Shown: positions 49,734 to 57,894 of the stretch, one piece after another
How positions within the stretch are numbered: the first letter of the stretch is position 1
Layout: each line of letters begins with the position of its first letter
Assembly (NCBI GenBank): GCA_902781655.1
Contig: CACZJZ010000006.1
Coordinates: forward strand, 1-64,000
DNA from: an uncultured Lachnospiraceae bacterium
GTDB lineage: Bacteria > Bacillota > Clostridia > Lachnospirales > Lachnospiraceae
Direction: 5' to 3'
DNA: 64,000 nt
Notes under the pieces: model-generated
Databases searched by the model: none
What the model was told of the DNA's origin: nothing
The model's input: only the letters and a program-made list of their open reading frames with translations
Program-made: the position numbers and the translations under genes

Positions 49734-51236
49734 ATGAAATTCCAAAAGGCAACAGCGTTGACACTGGCAGCGGCTATGTCGGCCACCCTTGCGGCCTGCG
49801 GCAGCAGCACTGCCCCGCAGAGTCAAACGAATTCTTCTGCAGCGGTTTCGGAAACCTCTGCTGCGGCGGACAGCACGGAACCGTCCGCAGATGCGGAGGC
49901 TTCTGCGGCATCGGAGGAAGCACCCGGGGAGGTGGATGGGGCCACCGTCACATATGATCAGATTGAACTCGGAACCACGGGAACAGATCTGAATACGGAG
50001 ATCAAGCTCCTTACACACCGCACGGACATGATGGCGGATGACTACAATGGCACGAACTGGAACGCATATCTTGAGGAATTTGGAAAAGTTTATCCAGGCA
50101 TCAAGGTCAACATCGAGGCCATCACGGATTATGCGAGTGAATCGCTTCTTCGTCTGCAGGCCGGCGGCTGGGGCGATATCATGATGATCCCGGCTGTGGA
50201 CAAGGCAGATCTCTCCACCTATTTCACCAGCTTCGGCGATGTGGAGAACGTAGAATCCCAGGTGAACTACACCAAGAACTTTGAATATGACGGTCAGGTG
50301 TACGGAATTCCTTCCACGGCCAATGCGCAGGGCATTGTGTATAACAAGAAGGTGTTTGCGGATGCTGGAATCACAGAACTTCCAAAGACCCCGGACGAAT
50401 TCATCGGGGATCTCCAGAAGATCAGGGATAATACGGATGCCATTCCGCTGTACACAAACTATGCGGCAGGCTGGACGATGGGGGCGTGGGACGCTTATAT
50501 CAGCGGAACAGCGACCGGGGATCCGGATTATATGAACAACAAGCTGATTCATACGAAGGATCCGTTTGCGAAGAACGCCGACGATCCTGGGACGTATCCT
50601 TACGCGGTGTACAAGGTCCTGTACGATGCAGTCTCGAAGCAGCTGATCGAGGATGACTATACCACGACGGACTGGGAAGGCTGCAAGGGCATGATCAACA
50701 ACGGCCAGATTGCCTGCATGGTGCTCGGATCATGGGCTGTCACGCAGATGCAGGCGGCGGGACCCAATGCGGAGGATATCGGCTATATGCCGTTCCCGAT
50801 TACAGTGGACGGAAAGCAGTATGCTTCGGCAGGCCCTGACTACAACTTCGGAATCTCCGCCGAATGCGACGCTACAAACCGGGAAGCGGCGATGATCTTC
50901 ATCAAGTGGTTTACCGAGAAATCGGGATTCTCCTATAACGAGGGCGGACTTCCGATTGCGGCGGATGACAGCAGAGTTCCGGACCTGTACAAGCCGTTCA
51001 CGGACAATGATGTTGCTTTTGTCGCGGACAATCCGGCTCCTGCGGAGGAAGCGGATCTTCCGAACGAGATGAATTCCGAGTCCGAACTCGCGATTAACGC
51101 CGGCGGCAACGAGAAGGTCCAGAGTATCGTTGAGCATGCGTTCAACGGGGACGAGGATTTTGACTCCATCATGGACGAGTGGAACCAGAAGTGGTCCGAC
51201 GCGCAGGATTCTCTTGGCGTTGAGATTCTGAACTGA
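49734..51236 (+). CDS. Sugar ABC transporter substrate-binding lipoprotein
   Basis: A 500-residue family 1 extracellular solute-binding protein. The signal peptide ends in the lipobox LAAC, so Cys22 is lipidated and the protein is anchored outside the membrane. An acidic Ser/Ala linker (about 23-70) precedes the binding domain. Typical segments are WNAYLEEFGKVYPGIKVNIEAITDYASESLLRLQAGGWGDIMMIP and ANAQGIVYNKKVFADAGITELPKTPDEFIGDLQKI. A strong GAGGAGG precedes the ATG. With two permeases and GH130 behind it, the ligand is probably a beta-mannooligosaccharide. No ATPase subunit is encoded here; one shared ATPase elsewhere is likely, as is common in Firmicutes. Confidence 0.92.
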   Translation: MKFQKATALTLAAAMSATLAACGSSTAPQSQTNSSAAVSETSAAADSTEPSADAEASAASEEAPGEVDGATVTYDQIELGTTGTDLNTEIKLLTHRTDMMADDYNGTNWNAYLEEFGKVYPGIKVNIEAITDYASESLLRLQAGGWGDIMMIPAVDKADLSTYFTSFGDVENVESQVNYTKNFEYDGQVYGIPSTANAQGIVYNKKVFADAGITELPKTPDEFIGDLQKIRDNTDAIPLYTNYAAGWTMGAWDAYISGTATGDPDYMNNKLIHTKDPFAKNADDPGTYPYAVYKVLYDAVSKQLIEDDYTTTDWEGCKGMINNGQIACMVLGSWAVTQMQAAGPNAEDIGYMPFPITVDGKQYASAGPDYNFGISAECDATNREAAMIFIKWFTEKSGFSYNEGGLPIAADDSRVPDLYKPFTDNDVAFVADNPAPAEEADLPNEMNSESELAINAGGNEKVQSIVEHAFNGDEDFDSIMDEWNQKWSDAQDSLGVEILN

Positions 51237-51255
51237 CTGGAGCGATCCGCAGGCG

Positions 51256-51281
51256 GGGCAGAGGAAGTGATTCCTCTGCCC
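51256..51281 (+). repeat. Stem-loop between binding-protein and permease genes
   Basis: GGGCAGAGGAA and TTCCTCTGCCC form a perfect 11-base stem closed by GTGA, a GNRA-type tetraloop. There is no T run. Such hairpins after the binding-protein gene protect its mRNA and lower expression of the permeases. Confidence 0.75.
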
Positions 51282-51418
51282 TCTCCATGAAGGAAAGCGA
51301 CAAGGCGGCCTGCTTTGACAACATGGAAACCCTCTTTTCGCGGCGACTGTCATATCAGAGAAGTCGTCGGAAACAAGGTATGAAATTGCAGGCAGAAAGG
51401 GAGAAACAGGAGACAGCC

Positions 51419-52471
51419 ATGGCCAGTACAACAGCCGCGTCCGGGCGACGCTCTTTCCGGGAATTTACAAGAACAAGAAAATTTCAGCGGACGATGATCA
51501 TTATCGCATTCAGCATCATTCCGCTTTTTCTACTGTTCCTTTTCACGTATCTGCCTTTCGGCGAAATGGTGGGGTTCAGCTTCTATAAGATGAAGTACGT
51601 CGGCAGACGCACTTATGTAGGCCTGAAGAATTATCAGTCCATCTTTTCAAGAAAGGATATTTTCGGAGCGCTTGTTCTGTCCCTTTACTACATGGTCGGT
51701 GCGCTGTTCCAGATTGTTCTGGCACTCTATCTGGCGACGATTCTGTCGATGAAGGTGCGGCTTGGAAAGCTGTTCAAAGCAGTGATTTTCTTCCCGTTTC
51801 TTGTCAACGGCATCGCGATGGGCTTCATCTTCAAATTCTTCTATACCCACGGCTTTGTTCTGGATACCATTCTTTCCTGGGTGGGGTTCCATATCGACAG
51901 CCTCCCATACTGGCTGCGCGATCAGAGAATCAACAACTGGGCACTGGTCGGAACCTCCGTGTGGCGGTATGTCGGGCAGAATATGATTCTGTTCATCGGG
52001 GCCATCATGTCCGTGGATCCCTCTCTGTATGAGGCGGCGGAGATTGATGGAGCCAACGGGTTCCAGCAGTTCAAGTACATCATTCTTCCGGGCATTCAGA
52101 CGATTGTCACGTTAAATATCATTCTGTCCATTACCGGCTCGCTCAGTGCGTTTGAACCTTCCTATGTCATTACAAGCGGCGCCAACGGAACGGGGACCTA
52201 TTTTGTCATTATGGACCGGATCGCGCATACGGATCAGAAGGTTGGTCTAGCCTCTGCTATGGCGGTATTCCTTCTGTGTCTGATATTTCTTGCCACGGTG
52301 ATTCAGAAGCTCATTTTCCGGTTTGCTTTCAGAAATGCGCAGGCGGAGGATGAGAGCTTTCAAGCTAAGAAAGCGAGGAAGCGCGCGATCAGAGCAGCAA
52401 GAGCGGAAATCAAAGCAGGCAAAGAGGCACAGAAAAGAATGCTTGCGGATGGCAGGAAGGAGGATGCGTGA
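51419..52471 (+). CDS. Sugar ABC transporter permease (MalF-like)
   Basis: A 350-residue permease with six hydrophobic segments. The conserved EAA loop that docks the ATPase is EAAEIDGANGFQQFKYIILPG (about 204-224). AGGAG 6 bases before 51419 selects this ATG; the frame opens earlier at 51287 and 51380 without good binding sites. The last 30 residues are strongly basic (KKARKRAIRAARAEIKAGKEAQKR) and cytoplasmic. It pairs with the next permease, whose ATG lies 2 bases after this stop. Confidence 0.9.
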   Translation: MASTTAASGRRSFREFTRTRKFQRTMIIIAFSIIPLFLLFLFTYLPFGEMVGFSFYKMKYVGRRTYVGLKNYQSIFSRKDIFGALVLSLYYMVGALFQIVLALYLATILSMKVRLGKLFKAVIFFPFLVNGIAMGFIFKFFYTHGFVLDTILSWVGFHIDSLPYWLRDQRINNWALVGTSVWRYVGQNMILFIGAIMSVDPSLYEAAEIDGANGFQQFKYIILPGIQTIVTLNIILSITGSLSAFEPSYVITSGANGTGTYFVIMDRIAHTDQKVGLASAMAVFLLCLIFLATVIQKLIFRFAFRNAQAEDESFQAKKARKRAIRAARAEIKAGKEAQKRMLADGRKEDA

Positions 52472-52473
52472 GA

Positions 52474-53352
52474 ATGGCACGATCACAGCAATCGGTGCAC
52501 AAGGTTAAGCATCATTACTCCGCGGGATACATTGTCTGGGTTATCGTCAAATATTTTTCGTTGATCTTTGTATCATTCTGGATGGTTGTTCCGCTGATTT
52601 CCTGTGTCATTACCGGATTCAAGACGGACGCGGAGTATCAGAGCACGAATGTCATGACACCGCCGGGAAACTGGCTGAATTTCCAGAATTTTGCAGATGC
52701 GTTTCACAAGGCAAACATGGGTCTTGCGTTCCGAAACTCGGCTATCATTCTGCTTTTTGTTCTGGCCGGGTCCATCATCATCGGCACGCAGCTTGCGTAT
52801 GTGCTGAACCGGTTCAAGTTCCCGGGCAACACGCTGATCCGGAATCTGTTCACGTTCGCGGCGCTGCTGCCGGGAATTGCGATGCAGGTTGCTACCTATG
52901 AAATCATGAACAACCTCGGGTTTATCAATCACCTGTACGGCTACATCATTCTTTCCATGGGTACGGACGTCATCTCCATATACATATATATCCAGTATTT
53001 TGAGAATATTTCTGTTGCTCTGGATGAATCCGCGATTCTGGACGGCGCTTCTTATGCAACAATTTTCTACAAAATTCTGCTGCCTCTTCTCAAGCCGGCA
53101 ATTGTCACCTGCATCATTCTGAAGGGCGCCGGTACATATAACGAATATTACAACGCAAACCTGTATCTGCAGAACAAGCAGACGCTGTGCACGGTTGCTA
53201 CCTCGCTTTATACCTTCACCGGACCGATGGGAAACCGCTACAACTTAATTTGTGCGGGAGTCATCATATCCATTATCCCGGCACTGATCGTTTTCATCAT
53301 CTTCCAGAATTCCATCTACAACGGCATCGCGGCAGGAGCTGTCAAGGGCTGA
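52474..53352 (+). CDS. Sugar ABC transporter permease (MalG-like)
   Basis: A 292-residue second permease of the importer, with six hydrophobic segments and the EAA-type loop ALDESAILDGASYATIFYKILLPLLKPA (about 187-214). A GTG at 52468 is also possible, but AGGAAGGAGG ending at 52463 suits ATG 52474. The N-terminus HHYSAGYIVWVIVKYFSLIFVSFWMVVPLISCVITGFKTD is usual for this subfamily. It is followed by the GH130 gene after 83 bases. Confidence 0.92.
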   Translation: MARSQQSVHKVKHHYSAGYIVWVIVKYFSLIFVSFWMVVPLISCVITGFKTDAEYQSTNVMTPPGNWLNFQNFADAFHKANMGLAFRNSAIILLFVLAGSIIIGTQLAYVLNRFKFPGNTLIRNLFTFAALLPGIAMQVATYEIMNNLGFINHLYGYIILSMGTDVISIYIYIQYFENISVALDESAILDGASYATIFYKILLPLLKPAIVTCIILKGAGTYNEYYNANLYLQNKQTLCTVATSLYTFTGPMGNRYNLICAGVIISIIPALIVFIIFQNSIYNGIAAGAVKG

Positions 53353-53435
53353 CCGGACTGCGGGCAGGCAGCTCCTGCGGAGAACAACAGCAGGATTTCA
53401 ATAAAATACCTTTGTCGTAGGGAGGACAATACAAT

Positions 53436-54473
53436 ATGGGAAAATATACCATGGCGGGGCCTTCCGTCCCGAATATGCCCTGGCAGGACAAACCGGCGGA
53501 CGCAAGAAACAATCAGCCACTCTGGAGGTATAATGGGAATCCCGTTATCGGGAGGGATCCTCTTCCGGGCGTCGCCCGCATATTTAACAGTGCTGTCGTT
53601 CCTTACGAGGGGAAATTCATCGGCGTATTCCGCGGAGAACAGACAAACGGAGTGCCGTACATTTACCTGGGACACAGCGGGGATGGAATTCACTGGGACT
53701 TTGATCATGAGAAGATTCATTTTGTCGATGAGAACGGTAAGGATTTCATGCCGGTCTACGCCTATGATCCGCGCCTGCTGAAGGTGGAGGATACCTACTA
53801 TATTATATGGTGCGGCGATTTCTATGGCGCCTCCATCGGTCTGGCCAGAACGAAGGATTTTCATACTTTTGTCAGAATGGAAAATCCGTTTATTCCGTTC
53901 AACCGCAACGCGGTGCTGTTCCCAAGAAAGATTCATGGCAAGTATATGTGCCTGTCAAGACCCTCCGATTCCGGGCATACGCCGTTCGGCGATATCTTCC
54001 TGTCAGAGAGCCCGGATCTCGAATACTGGGGGCATCACCGCCATGTGATGGGCAAGAGCCCGGAGTGGTGGGAATCGGTCAAAATTGGCGGCGGCGCGGC
54101 TCCTATTGAGACGAGTGAGGGGTGGCTTCTCTTCTACCATGGCGTCACCGGCACGTGCAACGGTTTTGTCTATTCGATCGGCGGGGCCATCCTGGATATT
54201 GACGAGCCGAGCCGGGTGAAGTACCGCTGTGAGAGGTATCTCCTGACACCTGAAGAATGGTATGAGGAGAGGGGATTCGTGCCGAATGTCTGTTTCCCGT
54301 GCGCAGCGATCACGGATTCGGACACCGGAAGAATCGCTGTTTACTACGGTGCGGCGGATACTTATGTCAGCCTGGCCTTCACGACGCTGGATGAAGTGAT
54401 CGACTATATCAAGGATCACAGCCTTGTCCGTCCATCTGACACGGAGTCCGGAAGACAGGCGGGCCTTGACTGA
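53436..54473 (+). CDS. GH130 glycoside phosphorylase, probable beta-1,4-mannooligosaccharide phosphorylase
   Basis: A 345-residue cytoplasmic GH130 enzyme. Members cut beta-mannosides with phosphate to give mannose-1-phosphate. The five-bladed propeller motifs are visible: NGNPVIGRDPLPGVARIFNSAVVPYEGKFIGVFRGEQ near the start, MPVYAYDPRLLKVEDTYYIIWCGDFYG with the conserved Asp-Pro-Arg (catalytic Asp), PFIPFNRNAVLFPRKIHGKY, and WLLFYHGVTGTCNGFVYSIGGAILD. The GVARIFNSAVV form is closer to mannooligosaccharide phosphorylases than to mannosylglucose phosphorylases. AGGGAGG precedes the ATG. It closes the importer operon; no mannanase or epimerase is nearby. Confidence 0.88.
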   Translation: MGKYTMAGPSVPNMPWQDKPADARNNQPLWRYNGNPVIGRDPLPGVARIFNSAVVPYEGKFIGVFRGEQTNGVPYIYLGHSGDGIHWDFDHEKIHFVDENGKDFMPVYAYDPRLLKVEDTYYIIWCGDFYGASIGLARTKDFHTFVRMENPFIPFNRNAVLFPRKIHGKYMCLSRPSDSGHTPFGDIFLSESPDLEYWGHHRHVMGKSPEWWESVKIGGGAAPIETSEGWLLFYHGVTGTCNGFVYSIGGAILDIDEPSRVKYRCERYLLTPEEWYEERGFVPNVCFPCAAITDSDTGRIAVYYGAADTYVSLAFTTLDEVIDYIKDHSLVRPSDTESGRQAGLD

Positions 54474-54619
54474 AGACCGCGGAGAACTGCAGAGGGCCGG
54501 AGCTGGCGGATGCCTGGAGCAGAGAGGGCACTGGAACGACTGCGATAAGACGAAATAAAAACCACATTTGCGTTAAATAACGATTTTCACGGGAAAACAC
54601 ATTTTTTCTAAAATTTCCC

Positions 54620-54648
54620 TTGCGCGAAGAGATGAGATACGGTAATAT
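54620..54648 (+). promoter_or_regulatory. Promoter of tRNA-Glu
   Basis: TTGCGC (54620-54625) and TAATAT (54643-54648) are 17 bases apart, 32 bases before the tRNA. A small stem TGCGCC/GGCGCA (54655-54671) lies between them and the tRNA. Confidence 0.55.
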
Positions 54649-54680
54649 ATCACTTGCGCCGGTGAGGCGCAGGTGAATAT

Positions 54681-54753
54681 GGCTCGTTGGTCAAGCTGGT
54701 TAAGACGCAGCCCTCTCAAGGCTGAATCATGGGTTCGAGTCCCGTACGGGCTA
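54681..54753 (+). tRNA. tRNA-Glu (anticodon CTC)
   Basis: A 73-base cloverleaf: acceptor GGCTCGT/ACGGGCT with two G-T pairs, anticodon stem CAGCC/GGCTG with loop CTCTCAA, T arm ATGGG/CCCGT with loop TTCGAGT, discriminator A. CCA is not encoded. Anticodon CTC reads GAG. Since Glu codons are usually read by TTC, this is a supplementary isoacceptor for the GAG-rich coding of this genome. Confidence 0.9.
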
Positions 54754-54772
54754 GTCAGTAAACAAGAATGAG

Positions 54773-54813
54773 AAATCCGGAAGAACCGTATAGAACGGTA
54801 TTCCGGATTTTTT
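54773..54813 (+). terminator. Terminator after tRNA-Glu
   Basis: AAATCCGGAA and TTCCGGATTT form the outer stem, ACCGT and ACGGT an inner one, with a TTTTTT tail. Confidence 0.9.
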
Positions 54814-54961
54814 GTATGCTCTTCTGGATGAAAATCGACAGGTTCCGCCCCGCGCGGCACACAGGATGTGATATTCTGGTGCTGTGTGGAACAGGACTGT
54901 CGGCGGGGTGGCAGTCTGCATAGTTTCTGGCAGGGACTTCCTGCGGGAAGGTGGGGCTGTG

Positions 54962-56032
54962 ATGAAGAATGCGGGGATTTTCCGGGCAGCATGGCGGGCA
55001 GTGATGGCAGCGTCTGTGCTCTGTCTTATGATGTCTTTCCGGGTGGGGGCAGCCGGCACGTCCAAATCTTCAAAAACCGGCAAGTCCACTTACGCCTGTG
55101 AGTTGTCCGGAAAGCAGATCAGCACCTCGCTCAGGGACCAGCGGCCGATCGCAGTGATGATTGATGATGATCAGCGGGCACTGCCGCACTGCGGGCTGGA
55201 GGATGCCGACATTGTGTATGAGCTTGTGAACAGCACAGCAAACAACCGGATCACGCGCCTGATGGCGATCTATAAGGATTACAACAAGGTGACGCGGATA
55301 GGCAGCATCCGGAGCACGCGGCCGACCAACATTCTGCTCGCCGAGGAATACGGCGCGGTGCTGTGCCATGACGGCGGACCGTATTACAATGACGTATATT
55401 TCAAAGATCCGGCAATTCAGCATCTCTCCGGCGGCTTTACGCGGATTTCGAACGGCAAGGCAAGGGAATTTACAGAATTCATCACGGCGGGAGAGGCGAA
55501 GAGGCGTATGAAGGCGGCGGGCATTTCGCTTTCGTACCCGAAGACGATGAATAAGGAAGCCAGAAAGGGACACTTCCGCTTCTCAAAGACAGGCACGACG
55601 CTGAACAAAAGGAAGGACGCCAGAAGGGCTTCCTCTGTGAGCCTGCCGTATGCCAACACCCGGACGAAGCTTGTCTACAACGAAAAAACGAAGACGTATG
55701 ATCTGTACCAGCATGGAACGCTGATTCGTGACGGAGTCAGTGGCAAAACGGTGAGTTTTGACAACGTCATAATTATGAACTGTTCCATTTCTGTGCTCGA
55801 CAAACACGGGTATCTGATCTACAACTGCCTCGCAGCCAATCAGCCCGGCTATTTTCTGACGAGGGGATATGCCATCCCGATTCTGTGGACGAAAAATGCC
55901 GGAACGGATCCGACCAAATATTTCACGGAGACCGGGGCGGTGGTGACGCTGAATCCTGGCAAGACCTATATCACCATGTGCCCCTCAGACAGCTGGAAGA
56001 AGCTGTCGCTCGGAGAAAAGGCAAAGAAATAA
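54962..56032 (+). CDS. DUF3048 domain secreted protein (YerB-like)
   Basis: A 356-residue exported protein. Residues 1-30 form a signal peptide (basic start, hydrophobic VMAASVLCLMMSFRVGAAG). The DUF3048 body is recognised from RPIAVMIDDDQRALPHCGLEDADIVYELVNSTANNRITRLMAIYKD, RIGSIRSTRPTNILLAEEYGAVLCHDGGPYYND and the C-terminal YFTETGAVVTLNPGKTYITMCPS. Relatives such as Bacillus YerB are lipoproteins; no lipobox cysteine is seen here. The function is not known to me. GGAAGGTGGGG before the ATG at 54962 supports the start. Confidence 0.88.
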   Translation: MKNAGIFRAAWRAVMAASVLCLMMSFRVGAAGTSKSSKTGKSTYACELSGKQISTSLRDQRPIAVMIDDDQRALPHCGLEDADIVYELVNSTANNRITRLMAIYKDYNKVTRIGSIRSTRPTNILLAEEYGAVLCHDGGPYYNDVYFKDPAIQHLSGGFTRISNGKAREFTEFITAGEAKRRMKAAGISLSYPKTMNKEARKGHFRFSKTGTTLNKRKDARRASSVSLPYANTRTKLVYNEKTKTYDLYQHGTLIRDGVSGKTVSFDNVIIMNCSISVLDKHGYLIYNCLAANQPGYFLTRGYAIPILWTKNAGTDPTKYFTETGAVVTLNPGKTYITMCPSDSWKKLSLGEKAKK

Positions 56033-56036
56033 TCAC

Positions 56037-56067
56037 AACGCACTGTTGGAAAACGACAGTGCGTTTG
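56037..56067 (+). terminator. Hairpin after the DUF3048 gene
   Basis: AACGCACTGT (56037-56046) and ACAGTGCGTT (56056-56065) are perfect arms around a 9-base loop, with a short T run, 4 bases after the stop codon. Confidence 0.6.
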
Positions 56068-56109
56068 AGAAAGTACGAAAATCAGACACTGATATGCGGC
56101 ATTTTCTGG

Positions 56110-56138
56110 TTGACACTCTTAGGGCTTTCGGGTATTAT
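56110..56138 (+). promoter_or_regulatory. Promoter of the tRNA-Leu pair
   Basis: TTGACA (56110-56115) and TATTAT (56133-56138) are 17 bases apart and end 12 bases before tRNA-Leu(CAG). This is near consensus. Confidence 0.7.
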
Positions 56139-56150
56139 AACATTTGTCGC

Positions 56151-56234
56151 GCAGGAATGGCGGAATTGGCAGACGCGCAGGCTTCAGGTGCCTGTTGTAG
56201 CAATACAGTGAGGGTTCAAGTCCCTTTTCCTGCA
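56151..56234 (+). tRNA. tRNA-Leu (anticodon CAG)
   Basis: An 84-base class II tRNA: acceptor GCAGGAA/TTCCTGC, anticodon stem CAGGC/GCCTG with loop TTCAGGT, a long variable arm, T arm GAGGG/CCCTT, discriminator A as leucyl-tRNA synthetase requires. It reads CUG. Confidence 0.92.
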
Positions 56235-56272
56235 CTCCCTTTGAAGGAGTGATCCAACGAAGGCTTACGGAC

Positions 56273-56356
56273 GCGGAAGTGTCGGAATTGGCAGACGAGC
56301 AAGACTAAGGATCTTGTGGCAGCAATGTCGTGTGGGTTCAAGTCCCATCTTCCGCA
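56273..56356 (+). tRNA. tRNA-Leu (anticodon AAG)
   Basis: An 84-base class II tRNA: acceptor GCGGAAG/CTTCCGC, anticodon stem CAAGA/TCTTG with loop CTAAGGA, long variable arm, T arm with loop TTCAAGT, discriminator A. The anticodon is AAG, so position 34 is A and would need deamination to inosine to read CUC as well as CUU. The fold is complete and shows no sign of decay. Confidence 0.88.
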
Positions 56357-56363
56357 GCGAAGG

Positions 56364-56389
56364 GCCGGGAAGCAGTGTCCCGGCTTTTT
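56364..56389 (+). terminator. Terminator between tRNA-Leu(AAG) and tRNA-Val
   Basis: GCCGGGA and TCCCGGC enclose a 7-base loop and are followed by TTTTT, 8 bases after the tRNA. tRNA-Val therefore probably has its own promoter, but I see no clear one. Confidence 0.8.
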
Positions 56390-56427
56390 CCATAAAGACA
56401 GTGCTGCGCCAGGCAGACTTTATATGC

Positions 56428-56500
56428 GGGACGGTAGCTCAGCCGGGAGAGCGCTTCCCTCACACGGAAGAGGTCAGGGGTTCGAGCCCCCTCCGCCCCA
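56428..56500 (+). tRNA. tRNA-Val (anticodon CAC)
   Basis: A 73-base cloverleaf: D arm GCTC/GAGC, anticodon stem CTTCC/GGAAG with loop CTCACAC, T arm AGGGG/CCCCT with loop TTCGAGC, discriminator A. Anticodon CAC reads GUG. The acceptor stem GGGACGG/CCGCCCC has an A-C mismatch at pair 4-69, which is unusual for an active tRNA gene but tolerable. Confidence 0.85.
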
Positions 56501-56509
56501 TATTTTAAG

Positions 56510-56563
56510 AAAATCCAGTATCTACGCGAAAACCTTGGAAGGCGCGTAAATACTGGATTTTTC
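56510..56563 (+). terminator. Terminator after tRNA-Val
   Basis: AAAATCCAGTA and TACTGGATTTT form the outer stem and ACGCG/CGCGT the inner stem around a 14-base loop, ending in T. Confidence 0.85.
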
Positions 56564-56600
56564 TGTGATTAACCTGGATTATTCACCGTTACACGATGAT

Positions 56601-56635
56601 CGCGGCTGAAAGCCGCGTGGTTATTTTGCTAAAAT
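56601..56635 (+). promoter_or_regulatory. Hairpin and possible extended -10 upstream of the hydrolase gene
   Basis: In the 244 bases between the tRNA-Val terminator and the hydrolase gene, a perfect stem CGCGGCT/AGCCGCG with a 3-base loop lies at 56601-56617. It is followed by TGCTAAAAT (56627-56635), an extended -10 box. Nothing else is recognisable in this gap. Confidence 0.35.
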
Positions 56636-56807
56636 GATCATCATATCGTCATCATGACACGGGAAGCCGTTTCGGCGTATGTCCGTATTGCCTTTTTACT
56701 CTGTCTTGTGAAGAATAAAACGAATTCAGATGCAAACAGACAAAAGAGTGCATTTACAAAAAGCCAGTATTTTTATACGCTTGCAGCGCTGGAAGGAGGA
56801 ACTAGGG

Positions 56808-57656
56808 GTGCACTTGACAGTGGAAAAGAAACGGGAGGTTTTGTCCCTCATCACCGACGTGACATACGCCAACGTCCCCAGCTGGTATGGCGCGACGCGG
56901 CGGGATCTGCACATGGATCTGATTGTGCCGAAGAACCGGGCAGGTCACGCGCCATGCCCCTGCATCGTGTGGTTTTGCGGCGGGGCTTTTCGCGTGATGG
57001 ATCGCGCCGTCTGGGTGCCGGAACTGCTATATTTTGCCGAGGCGGGCTTTGTGGTGGCGAGCGTGGAGTATCGCACGGGAAACGAGGCAATTTACCCCGC
57101 ACCGCTCTGCGATGCCAAGGCAGCCATACGTTTTCTCCGCGCCCACGCCGGAGACTATTGCATTGATCCGGAGCGAATCGTTTCCGCGGGCGAATCTGCC
57201 GGCGGGGCTATCGCATGCCTGTTGGGCGTGACAGGGGAGGATAAGTCACTGGATCTGGGCGACTGGCTGGAGCAGTCCAGCCGTGTCGCTGCCGTCGTGG
57301 ACTATTACGGTATTGCAGACCTGACGATCTCCCTGGAAGGCTATGAGGGCAACGACATCATCCCGCCCTGGATGCTGGAGGAGGTGCTGGGTGTCCGCTA
57401 TACCAGGGAACAGGCGGAGTCTGCCAGCGCCATCATGCGCGTGACGCCTTCCGCGCCGCCCCATCTGATCCTGCAGGGACTCGACGATCAGGTGGTCGCC
57501 CCGTTCCAGAGCCAGAACTACTATGGAAAGCTGCGGGAAAACGGCGTTCGGGCCGAGCTTCTGGAGCTGGAAGGCGCGCAGCACGGCGACGATCTCTTCT
57601 TCCAGAATGAGGTTAAGGATCAGGTCATTCGATTTTTACAATCGGAGTTAAAATAG
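56808..57656 (+). CDS. Alpha/beta hydrolase (esterase/lipase-like, HSL family)
   Basis: A 282-residue alpha/beta hydrolase. The oxyanion-hole segment is IVWFCGGAFR, where Cys stands at the place of His in the usual HGGG. The nucleophile is in SAGESAGGAIA (about residue 128), the acid in LQGLDDQVVAPF and the His in LEGAQHGDDLFF. The start is taken as GTG at 56808 because AAGGAGG lies 8 bases before it; the frame is open further back to 56730 with no binding site. The likely substrate is a small ester such as an acetylated sugar. It is alone, between a tRNA cluster and the dgt operon, with its own terminator. Confidence 0.85.
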   Translation: MHLTVEKKREVLSLITDVTYANVPSWYGATRRDLHMDLIVPKNRAGHAPCPCIVWFCGGAFRVMDRAVWVPELLYFAEAGFVVASVEYRTGNEAIYPAPLCDAKAAIRFLRAHAGDYCIDPERIVSAGESAGGAIACLLGVTGEDKSLDLGDWLEQSSRVAAVVDYYGIADLTISLEGYEGNDIIPPWMLEEVLGVRYTREQAESASAIMRVTPSAPPHLILQGLDDQVVAPFQSQNYYGKLRENGVRAELLELEGAQHGDDLFFQNEVKDQVIRFLQSELK

Positions 57657-57719
57657 ATTTCCTTCGCCATTCTGGCGCAATGCAAACAGCATACCCATGC
57701 TTTGGCGGAGCCGTCGTAT

Positions 57720-57751
57720 CGGGCAGGGCAGACTAAAATCTGCCCTGCCCG
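57720..57751 (+). terminator. Terminator after the hydrolase gene
   Basis: CGGGCAGGGCAGA and TCTGCCCTGCCCG form a perfect 13-base stem around a 6-base loop. The T run after it is weak (ATTTAT), but the stem is very stable. Confidence 0.7.
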
Positions 57752-57789
57752 ATTTATGTGTGCGCGATTTATACTGAAGAAAAAGGAAT

Positions 57790-57817
57790 TTGCCGCAGCG
57801 CGCAGAATAAGTAATAT
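57790..57817 (+). promoter_or_regulatory. Possible promoter of the dgt-dnaG-rpoD operon
   Basis: TTGCCG (57790-57795) and TAATAT (57812-57817) are 16 bases apart, 77 bases before the dgt start. Confidence 0.4.
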
Positions 57818-57894
57818 ATAGCCGATAGGATTGTCAGAGGAAATCAATGAGCAGGAATGCTGCTCTGCATTTTATCATCAGTGGGAGACAGGCA

